A DNA stretch of 7,749 nucleotides from Actinomycetota bacterium. Lineage in GTDB: Bacteria; Actinomycetota; Acidimicrobiia; Acidimicrobiales; Ilumatobacteraceae. The notes under the pieces were generated by a model, which was not told where the DNA came from, ran no database searches, and saw only the letters and a list, made by a program, of their open reading frames with translations. This document shows, piece by piece, positions 1 to 5,323 of this stretch. Location: contig SXYT01000047.1 in assembly GCA_005788205.1 (NCBI GenBank), positions 1-7,749 on the forward strand, given 5' to 3'. The translations under genes were made by a program, and so were the position numbers. Position 1 is the stretch's first letter. Each line of letters starts with the position of its first letter.

Positions 1-1
1 C

Positions 2-940
2 GCGGCCGGCTGCACCGTGGTGCTGAAGGCGGCGGGGGAGACCCCGCTCACCGCATACGCGGTTGCCGACGTGCTGCGCCGTGCCGGTCTCCCGGAGGAC
101 GTGGTGCGGGTGGTCACGCCAGTGCCGCCCGGCGAGGCAGTGGAGGCGATGCTGGGCTCCGGGAGGATCCGCAAGCTGTCGTTCACCGGCAGCACCCGCG
201 TGGGGTCGTTGCTGCTGCAGCAGGCGGCCGCGAGGGTCATCAACTGCAGCATGGAGCTGGGCGGCAACGCGCCGTTCGTTGTCTGCGACGACGCGGACAT
301 CGACGCCGCAGTGGACGGGGCGATGATCGCGAAGATGCGCAACGGCGGCGCCGCCTGCACCGCGGCCAACAGGTTCTTCGTGCACCGGGCGGTCGTCGCT
401 GAGTTCACGGACAAGTTCACGGCGCGGATGTCCGCTCTCGTGCTCGGCGACGGACTGGCTGACGGGACGACCCTCGGGCCTCTCGTCTCCGCGGCGCAGC
501 AGGCCAGGGTCGCCGGGCTGGTCGAGCGTGCCGTCGCCGCCGGTGCGGAGGTGCTGTGCGGCGGCACGGTCACGCCGTCTCCGATGCACGGCCACGCGGC
601 GACGGTGCTCGGGAACGTGGCCCCCGGCAACCCGGTCCTCACCGAGGAGATCTTCGGCCCGGTCGCACCGATCGTCACCGTCGACGACATTGAGTCGTCG
701 GTGCCCCTCTTCAACGGCGTGGACCACGGGCTCGTCAGCTACGTCTACACCCGCGACCTCGCGAGGGGCATGCGCATCGCTGGGGCGCTCGAGACCGGCA
801 TGGTGGGCCTGAACCGTGGCCTCGTGAGCGACCCTGCGGCACCGTTCGGCGGGGTGAAGCAGTCGGGCATCGGCCGCGAGGGTGCCCACGAGGGCCTCCT
901 CGAGTTCTGCGAGACCAAGTACGTCTCCACCGAGTGGTGA
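2..940 (+). CDS. Aldehyde dehydrogenase, succinate-semialdehyde dehydrogenase type (5' partial)
   Basis: The reading frame is open from base 2, so the gene starts outside the window; 312 residues are visible of the roughly 450-480 usual for the family. It should oxidise an aldehyde, probably succinate semialdehyde, to the acid with NAD(P)+ in the cytoplasm. Seen: the cofactor loop CTVVLKAAGETP at the left edge, the FTGSTRVG cofactor motif, the general-base Glu in MELGGN (bases 254-256), the nucleophile Cys in NGGAACTAANR (bases 356-358), the EEIFGPV motif, and the C-terminal APFGGVKQSGIGREG followed by an ETKYVSTEW tail. The MRNGG-ACTAANRF and GMVGLNRGLVSDPAAPFGG strings match what I recall of actinobacterial gabD-like enzymes. 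The cofactor loop is odd: the usual K-P-A-E/S reads K-A-A-G. The gene converges on the DUF3500 gene 15 bp downstream. Class is certain; the exact substrate is inferred. Confidence 0.93.
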   Translation, partial: AAGCTVVLKAAGETPLTAYAVADVLRRAGLPEDVVRVVTPVPPGEAVEAMLGSGRIRKLSFTGSTRVGSLLLQQAAARVINCSMELGGNAPFVVCDDADIDAAVDGAMIAKMRNGGAACTAANRFFVHRAVVAEFTDKFTARMSALVLGDGLADGTTLGPLVSAAQQARVAGLVERAVAAGAEVLCGGTVTPSPMHGHAATVLGNVAPGNPVLTEEIFGPVAPIVTVDDIESSVPLFNGVDHGLVSYVYTRDLARGMRIAGALETGMVGLNRGLVSDPAAPFGGVKQSGIGREGAHEGLLEFCETKYVSTEW

Positions 941-955
941 CGGCACCCGCTCCGG

Positions 956-2059
956 TCAGTGGGCGGATCGCCTGTGTTCCCCCAGGCTGTCGCGGCCGAA
1001 GTCATTCAGCGGGTCGCGAAGGACGGTGTGGACATGGTTCCCGTCACGGGTGGTGTTGTCGTACTCGGCGAGGATGCGCGGTCCGTGGAGGCGGTAGTAG
1101 TGGGGTCGGCCGGGACTGTCCGACCCGGCCCAGGCGAAGTGGATGCTGTCGAAAGACTGCCTGACGACGGCGCACGCAGCATCGGCGGCGCCGTCGGGAA
1201 GCCTCCCCATGTAGGTGTCGAGGAGAGCCCCCAGGATCTCCTGCTGGGACTCCGTCATGCCGGCTGCGGCCAGCCCGATCGGAACGGTCCGGAAGCGCAC
1301 TGCATCCAGATGACGGTCCCCGAGGCCGATCTTCTTCTCCTCGTTCTCCTGGAATGCATCGACGGCGCGCGCCAGTTCGCCCGTGAAGGTGTCCCGCCAC
1401 ACGAGTGCGAGGGCAAGTGGCCCGTCACCGTCGTGGAGCTCGGCACGGTTCGCGCCGACGAGGTCCACCGGCGGCACGGGCGAGACGACCGCGGCCGCGG
1501 CCTGGCGCTCGTCGAGGGACGAGAGCAGTTCGCGCGCGAGGTCCTCGCATGCACCGAGCGGCCGGAGCAGGTGCCCGCCGAGAAGCGGGGAGGAAGCGGG
1601 ATCCGCCCCGAGAAAGAGCGGGGTTCCCGAGAGAACCTCCCCGTTCAGGACGGTGTGGTTCACGGACACGTGGTGCCCGCCGAAGCGCCAGCCCCAGGCG
1701 TCCGCACCGGGCTCGCCGAAGACACGCAGGAAGTATCGCTGCGGGTCCCGCCCGCGCGGCCATCCCCACGATGCGGTGAATCCCTCGAGCTGGTCGAGGA
1801 CGTTCTCCAGTCCCATGATGGTCGCTGCGGTCACGTACCCAGGTCTGCTCAGGCCGCTGTCGAGGAGCCTCATCGCAAGCCGTCTCGCGGGTGGTTCGAG
1901 GTCACCGATGACCGCTCCTCCGTGGTCGGTCGGCGTGTAGAACCAGCGCTTTCTCTCGTCGTCGGACGGGAACGGCCAGTGCGCCGCGCCAAGTTCGACG
2001 GGATCGAGTGCGGCGAGGAATGCCGAGGCAGCATCAGCCATCCGTGCGGCGAGTGTCAT
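956..2059 (-). CDS. DUF3500 family protein
   Basis: A 367-residue soluble protein without signal peptide or membrane segment. I recognise the DUF3500 pattern; no biochemical function is known to me. Conserved-looking blocks in order: HWPFPSDDERKRWFYTP (27-43), GLSRPGYVTAATIMGLENVL (69-88), RDPQRYFLRVFGEPG (104-118), WGWRFGGHHVSVNHT (122-136), IHFAWAG (306-312), PHYYRLHGPRILAEYDNT (319-336) and NHVHTVLRDPLNDFG (341-355). The many His/Asp/Glu residues (His129, 130, 135, 307, 320, 325, 342, 344; Glu332; Asp334, 349, 353) could form a metal site; that is inference. The ATG at 2059 overlaps the monooxygenase stop by four bases (ATGA), and a purine-rich GAGGGG lies 9 nt upstream, so it is the last gene of the operon and translationally coupled. 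Length is close to the family norm of about 350 as I remember it. Confidence 0.93.
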   Translation of the reverse strand: MTLAARMADAASAFLAALDPVELGAAHWPFPSDDERKRWFYTPTDHGGAVIGDLEPPARRLAMRLLDSGLSRPGYVTAATIMGLENVLDQLEGFTASWGWPRGRDPQRYFLRVFGEPGADAWGWRFGGHHVSVNHTVLNGEVLSGTPLFLGADPASSPLLGGHLLRPLGACEDLARELLSSLDERQAAAAVVSPVPPVDLVGANRAELHDGDGPLALALVWRDTFTGELARAVDAFQENEEKKIGLGDRHLDAVRFRTVPIGLAAAGMTESQQEILGALLDTYMGRLPDGAADAACAVVRQSFDSIHFAWAGSDSPGRPHYYRLHGPRILAEYDNTTRDGNHVHTVLRDPLNDFGRDSLGEHRRSAH

Positions 2060-3228
2060 TGCCCCGGTCCCCTCAGCCCGAAGATGAGGTCAGGGTCCCC
2101 GGGCACCCACGAGTTCTCCGTCTGCGAGCGCCGGCCGATCCGTTCCGTGCGTTCGATCAGCCCTCGCCCGACGAGGATCTGCGACGCCTCGTACCCGCTG
2201 AGGGCTTCATCGACCGTCGGACAGCTGTCCAGAGCTGACGCGAGTGCCCATGCGTCGTCGGCGGCCTTTGCCGTGCCGGCCGCGGCGTGCGGTCTGCCGA
2301 GGAACGCCGCATCACCCAGGAGGCATGCCCGCCCGGACACCATCGACGGGATGTCCAGGTCGTACACCACCTGCACGAACGGCTCGGCTGCCGCGCACAC
2401 GATCGATGCGATCGGTCCTGGGAGGCGTGCCGCGGCGTGCGCGCGCATCTCCGAGACGTGACGGTCGGCGACTGTGCCCGGTGGCAGGGACACGTCACGC
2501 ACAATGCCGTCCCTGCCGGTCAGCAGGTCCGTGAGGTCCCCGCCCTCCAGGTAGTTGCGGTACCACACGAAGTTCATCGACCGGTCGCCGGGAGCGGTCT
2601 CGCCCCCGGGACCGGGAATCGGGTAGACGAGGATGTGGCTGTTCGCGTACACGTGATACGTGATCGCATCGTCCAGCCGCGCGAGAACCTGCCGGTCCAG
2701 GTCCGCCTCGCGCACCATTCCCCGCCATGCGACGTAACCCGAGTAGCGGGGGGCGAGGCCCGGGTGCATTCGTTCGCGCGACGAGGAAGCGACACCGTCC
2801 GCGCACACGAGAAGGTCAGCGGTGCACGATGTGCCGTCCGCGAAGGAGACCGTCACGGAGTCGCCCTGGTCCTCCCACGAGACCATCTCGTGGCCGAGGT
2901 GGTAACTCTCCCGGTTTATGCACCCGAGGAGACGTCCGTAGACCGTGTTCCAGCTGCTGAAACGGTAGGCGTGCCCCACCTCGTGCTCGACAGAGGCGTC
3001 ACGTGCGAGGTACCTGATGGACGAGGTGGCGATGCTGATCTCGTCGATGTCGACACCCGCGACATCCGTGAGATATCTCGAGGTCTCCGGCAGCAGGCCT
3101 ATCCCCGCCCCGCGCTGGGCGAGGACCTGAGGCGACCGTTCGAACACGTCGACCGTGTGCCCGGACTCCTCCAATACGAGGGCCGCGGTCAACCCGCCTA
3201 TGGATCCCCCGACGATGCAGACGCGCAT
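2056..3228 (-). CDS. FAD-dependent aromatic-ring monooxygenase (2,6-dihydroxypyridine hydroxylase-like)
   Basis: A 390-residue class A flavoprotein hydroxylase, expected to use NAD(P)H and O2 to hydroxylate an electron-rich aromatic or N-heteroaromatic ring in the cytoplasm. Seen: the N-terminal Rossmann motif VGGSIGGL (6-13) ending in the ribose-binding acid FER (29-31), RGAGIGLLPE (39-48), the second FAD motif LLVCADGVASSSR (139-151), YSGYVAWRG (162-170), and the third FAD motif LLGDAAFLGRPHAAAGTAKA (303-322). GDAAF-x-x-RPHAAAGTAKA, rather than GDAAH-x-x-x-P-x-x-GQG, is the signature I associate with 2,6-dihydroxypyridine 3-monooxygenase (nicotine breakdown) and relatives. The ATG at 3228 is chosen because the FAD motif begins immediately; 28 in-frame codons upstream only shadow the preceding gene. 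It starts 7 nt after the PPOX gene stop without an obvious Shine-Dalgarno. The substrate cannot be read from sequence. Confidence 0.93.
   Translation of the reverse strand: MRVCIVGGSIGGLTAALVLEESGHTVDVFERSPQVLAQRGAGIGLLPETSRYLTDVAGVDIDEISIATSSIRYLARDASVEHEVGHAYRFSSWNTVYGRLLGCINRESYHLGHEMVSWEDQGDSVTVSFADGTSCTADLLVCADGVASSSRERMHPGLAPRYSGYVAWRGMVREADLDRQVLARLDDAITYHVYANSHILVYPIPGPGGETAPGDRSMNFVWYRNYLEGGDLTDLLTGRDGIVRDVSLPPGTVADRHVSEMRAHAAARLPGPIASIVCAAAEPFVQVVYDLDIPSMVSGRACLLGDAAFLGRPHAAAGTAKAADDAWALASALDSCPTVDEALSGYEASQILVGRGLIERTERIGRRSQTENSWVPGDPDLIFGLRGPGQ
2069..2074 (-). promoter_or_regulatory. Shine-Dalgarno of the DUF3500 gene, inside the monooxygenase gene
   Basis: GAGGGG on the minus strand, nine nt before the ATG at 2059 and within the last codons of the monooxygenase gene. 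Together with the ATGA stop/start overlap it supports translation of DUF3500 from the shared mRNA. Confidence 0.45.
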
Positions 3229-3235
3229 CGGTTGT

Positions 3236-3757
3236 CTACGGCTGGCCGAACGTTGCGATCTTGTCGACCTTGCAGACGAAGAGCACCCGGCGCTCGGTGA
3301 TGGACGGGTCACGCAGGCCGTACTCGTCTCCCTGCCCGATGTACTTCTTCCAGATCCCGTTCAGCTGCTCCGTCACCCAGGCGCCTTCCTTCGGGTCGTC
3401 CTCGAGGATCTCGCGCTCCACCGTCACCTTCAGGCTGATCCAGTGGTACATGTTCTCGGGGTTCATGAGGAGGATCGTGATCCTCGGCGTGCGGCGGATC
3501 CAGGAGGTCTTCTTGCGGTGCTGCGCGACGTTCACGAGCACCTTGTCATCCTTGTAGTCGAACCACATCGGGGTGAGATTGGGGCGGCCGTCGCCCCCCA
3601 TCACTGCCATGGTGCACGCAATCGGCTTGTCGAGGAGCTGCTTGTAGACCGGGTCGACATCGTTCAAGGATGTCACCTCGACGTGGTCCCCGACTGCGAA
3701 CTGGCCGGCCTGGAGGCCGTTCGCCACGTCCTTGAATTTTGCGACCCTGATTCCCAT
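3236..3757 (-). CDS. PPOX-class FMN/F420-dependent oxidoreductase (Rv1155-like)
   Basis: A 173-residue split-barrel flavin-fold protein, first gene of the leftward operon. Seen: the barrel start with DGRPNLTPMWFDY (56-68), the phosphate-binding-type stretch HRKKTSWIRRTPRITILL (80-97), and the C-terminal ITERRVLFVCKVDKIATFG (153-171), which resembles the TDRRVLLTLPISHVYG-type end of mycobacterial Rv1155. The family binds F420 or FMN and reduces small substrates; which cofactor is used here is not decidable by eye. About 40 residues precede the barrel, more than in Rv1155, and could be a lid or interaction segment. The ATG at 3757 is supported by a GGAAG Shine-Dalgarno just upstream; longer reading of this frame to 4141 runs antisense to the Nudix-like gene and is not coding. 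Its position next to a flavin monooxygenase might mean it handles that enzyme's product or supplies reduced flavin (inference). Confidence 0.9.
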   Translation of the reverse strand: MGIRVAKFKDVANGLQAGQFAVGDHVEVTSLNDVDPVYKQLLDKPIACTMAVMGGDGRPNLTPMWFDYKDDKVLVNVAQHRKKTSWIRRTPRITILLMNPENMYHWISLKVTVEREILEDDPKEGAWVTEQLNGIWKKYIGQGDEYGLRDPSITERRVLFVCKVDKIATFGQP

Positions 3758-3760
3758 GGT

Positions 3761-3766
3761 TCTTCC
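3761..3766 (-). promoter_or_regulatory. Shine-Dalgarno of the PPOX oxidoreductase gene
   Basis: On the minus strand GAGGAAGAACCATG: a GGAAGA core three nt before the ATG at 3757, extended upstream by AGAG. It is the best ribosome site in the leftward operon, and it decides the start at 3757 against the much longer open frame that continues upstream under the divergent gene. Confidence 0.65.
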
Positions 3767-3853
3767 TCTGTCTGTGTGACTCTGTCGATTCGCAAGGTAC
3801 CACCGCCGCACGGGCGGGCCCCCACGGGGCGCAGTTGGCCGCCCCGTCGGTAG

Positions 3854-3859
3854 TAGTTT
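3854..3859 (+). promoter_or_regulatory. -10 box of a probable leaderless promoter for the Nudix-like gene
   Basis: TAGTTT fits the actinobacterial TANNNT -10 consensus and ends 7 nt before the ATG at 3867, so transcription would begin at or within a base or so of the start codon. No purine-rich Shine-Dalgarno lies in between (TCTCCTG), in line with a leaderless mRNA. A -35 element is not evident. Confidence 0.5.
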
Positions 3860-3866
3860 TCTCCTG

Positions 3867-4403
3867 ATGAGCGAGCAGACCGACACCCAGCACGCGTGGC
3901 TGAACCCGGAGGACCTGCAGGCCGTCCGCAACCAGGTGCCGCTTGTGTACGTGGACGCCGTGCCGGTGCGGACAGACCCCGACGGCACAGTCACCCACGT
4001 GGGGATGCTCCTGCGCCAGGCCGCCGACGGCACCATCAGCCGGATGGCCGTGTCGGGCCGCGTCATGCTGAACGAGCGCATCCGTGACGCCCTCATGCGC
4101 CACCTGGAGAAGGATCTCGGGCCCATGGCGTTCCCCCGCATTCCGCCTGAGCCGGCACCGTTCTCGGTGGTGGAGTACTTCCAGGACCCCTCGGTGTCAG
4201 GCTTCTACGACCCCCGCCACCATGCCGTCAGCCTTGCCTTCGTGGTGCCGGTGACCGGCGAGTGTCACCCCACGCAGCAGGCACTCGACCTCGGGTGGTT
4301 CACTCCTGAGCAGGCGGTCAGCGCGGAGGTCATCCGCGAGATGACGAGCGGTCACGACCGTCTCATCCGTCTTGCTCTTGCCTCCGTGGGCCAACTGCCC
4401 TGA
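3867..4403 (+). CDS. DUF4916 / Nudix-fold protein with degenerate Nudix box
   Basis: A 178-residue cytoplasmic protein that I recognise as DUF4916, an actinobacterial family related to Nudix hydrolases. Seen: WLNPEDL (11-17), VPLVYVDAVPVR (24-35), the Nudix-box region G64-x5-E70-x7-R78-H79-L80-E81-K82-D83-L84-G85, then EYFQDPSVSGFYDPRHHAVSLAFVVPV (103-129) and the C-terminal LDLGWFTPEQA (140-150), which has the usual Nudix ALDLxWFTxEE look. Against the canonical box (G-x5-E-x7-REUxEExGU), the Gly, first Glu, Arg and last Gly remain, but two metal-binding Glu positions are His79 and Lys82 and the third is Asp83. Hydrolase activity is therefore doubtful or uses a changed metal site. It is divergent from the PPOX operon and 14 bp upstream of the DNA glycosylase. 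The start is the ATG right after the -10 box. Confidence 0.9.
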   Translation: MSEQTDTQHAWLNPEDLQAVRNQVPLVYVDAVPVRTDPDGTVTHVGMLLRQAADGTISRMAVSGRVMLNERIRDALMRHLEKDLGPMAFPRIPPEPAPFSVVEYFQDPSVSGFYDPRHHAVSLAFVVPVTGECHPTQQALDLGWFTPEQAVSAEVIREMTSGHDRLIRLALASVGQLP

Positions 4404-4405
4404 AC

Positions 4406-4411
4406 TAGATT
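4406..4411 (+). promoter_or_regulatory. -10 box of a probable leaderless promoter for the DNA glycosylase gene
   Basis: TAGATT matches TANNNT, begins two bases after the Nudix-like gene's stop codon and ends 6 nt before the GTG at 4418. The intervening CGGGTC is not a Shine-Dalgarno sequence, so a leaderless transcript starting at the GTG is likely. The -35 region would fall in the last codons of the upstream gene and shows no clear consensus. Confidence 0.5.
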
Positions 4412-4417
4412 CGGGTC

Positions 4418-5314
4418 GTGCCAGAGGGTGACACGATCTACAGAGCTGCTGCTGCGCTGCGCACTGCGCTCGTCGGCAAAACAATCACCCGTTTCGAGGC
4501 CCCCCGTCTCGTGGGTCCGTCACCCGCCGCCGGCGCCGCAATTGAGCGAGTGGAGAGCCACGGCAAGCACCTGGAGATCGTCTTTGACGACGGCGTCGTG
4601 CTGCACACCCACATGCGCATGACGGGGTCATGGCACCTCTACCGCCCCGGCGAGAAGTGGCGCAAGCGTCGCCACCAGGCACGTGCAGTGATCTCTACGG
4701 CGGAGTGGATCGCCGTGTGCTTCAACGCACCCATCGTGGAGACGTGGCGCGAGGCTGACCAGAACCGCCACCCCCGCGCCGGCCGCCGCGGCCCGGACCT
4801 GTGCGACCCCGCGTCCGACCTGCACGAGTGCGCGGCGCGTCTGCAACACTACGACCGTCCGGACACCACGATCGCAGAGGCACTTCTCGACCAGCGCGTC
4901 ATGAGCGGGATCGGCAACGTGTACCGCTGCGAGGTGCTGTGGTCGTGCGGCATCCACCCGTGGGCAAAGGTCGGCAACATCCCGCAGTCCACGTGCCTCG
5001 ACCTGGTGATCACCGCTGCAGGTCTCATGCGCGCCAATCTCCAGTCACCCGTGCGAGTCACCGCGCCGGACGTGCCGGGCGGTCTCGCGGTGTACGGGCG
5101 CAACGGGCAGCGATGCCCGCGCTGCGGCGACGTCATCCGGCTGAACACCCACGGGGAGATGGCCCGGTTGCTCTACTGGTGCCCCGGCTGCCAGGTGGGC
5201 TGCGAACCCTGGCCGGAACTGGACTCCCCCGACCCGGTTGCCCGTGCCACGGACCCGCACCCTGCGGGCAGCACGTTCGTCTCCGATCTGCTGCGCCACC
5301 GCGACGCCAGCTGA
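4418..5314 (+). CDS. nei: Fpg/Nei-family DNA glycosylase/AP lyase (Nei2-like endonuclease VIII)
   Basis: A 298-residue base-excision-repair enzyme that removes oxidised bases and cleaves the resulting abasic site. Seen: the N-terminal MPEGDTIY with the Schiff-base nucleophile Pro2 and Glu3, Lys50 in SHGKHLEI, HTHMRMTGSW (63-72), GPDLCDP (125-131), the helix-two-turn-helix EALLDQRVMSGIGNVYRCE (154-172), and a zinc finger C233-x2-C236...C255-x2-C258 with the DNA-contacting Arg250 of the hairpin in place. Every catalytic element I can name is intact. MPEGDT rather than MPELPE, and overall resemblance to mycobacterial Nei2, favour the Nei subfamily over MutM. GTG is the start because Pro must follow it. 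A tail of about 40 residues after the zinc finger is longer than usual. It has its own leaderless promoter and converges on the small F420 enzyme gene 9 bp downstream. Exact lesion preference is unknown. Confidence 0.94.
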   Translation: MPEGDTIYRAAAALRTALVGKTITRFEAPRLVGPSPAAGAAIERVESHGKHLEIVFDDGVVLHTHMRMTGSWHLYRPGEKWRKRRHQARAVISTAEWIAVCFNAPIVETWREADQNRHPRAGRRGPDLCDPASDLHECAARLQHYDRPDTTIAEALLDQRVMSGIGNVYRCEVLWSCGIHPWAKVGNIPQSTCLDLVITAAGLMRANLQSPVRVTAPDVPGGLAVYGRNGQRCPRCGDVIRLNTHGEMARLLYWCPGCQVGCEPWPELDSPDPVARATDPHPAGSTFVSDLLRHRDAS

Positions 5315-5323
5315 GCCGGCGAG

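Larger units (their letters stand above)
3758..3866. promoter_or_regulatory. Divergent promoter region between the PPOX operon and the Nudix-like gene
   Basis: This 109-bp gap is the only sizeable non-coding stretch in the window and must hold the start signals for the leftward three-gene operon and the rightward Nudix-like gene. Rightward, a TAGTTT -10 box sits next to the ATG (listed separately). Leftward, the best -10 match I find is TACCTT (plus-strand 3794-3799), which would give a leader of about 30 nt carrying the GGAAGA ribosome site; no convincing -35 accompanies it, so it is weak. A very G/C-rich run (3800-3850) separates the two. I see no clear operator palindrome: GGTACC at 3796-3801 is only six bases. 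Confidence 0.6.

Noticed and set aside
963..973. GGCG-GAT-CGCC mini hairpin near the convergent ends as a terminator
   Set aside because: It has a four-base stem with no T-run and lies inside the DUF3500 coding sequence.
959..2461. A 500-codon plus-strand open frame antisense to the DUF3500 and monooxygenase genes
   Set aside because: It shows no recognisable domain, and both minus-strand genes beneath it match known families along their full length. Long antisense frames are common in high-GC DNA where stop codons are rare.
2287..3300. A 337-codon plus-strand open frame antisense to the monooxygenase
   Set aside because: It has no family resemblance and low-complexity composition, and it lies entirely opposite a well-recognised FAD enzyme.
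3229..3312. A 28-residue N-terminal extension of the monooxygenase
   Set aside because: It overlaps the end of the PPOX gene and is Ser/Arg-rich, and the FAD-binding strand starts right at the ATG at 3228.
3796..3801. GGTACC palindrome in the divergent promoter region as an operator
   Set aside because: It is only six bases with no extending symmetry, which is expected by chance.
3758..4141. N-terminal extension of the PPOX frame to a 301-residue protein
   Set aside because: The extra part runs antisense through the DUF4916 gene and the promoter region and is not PPOX-like; a good ribosome site supports the ATG at 3757.
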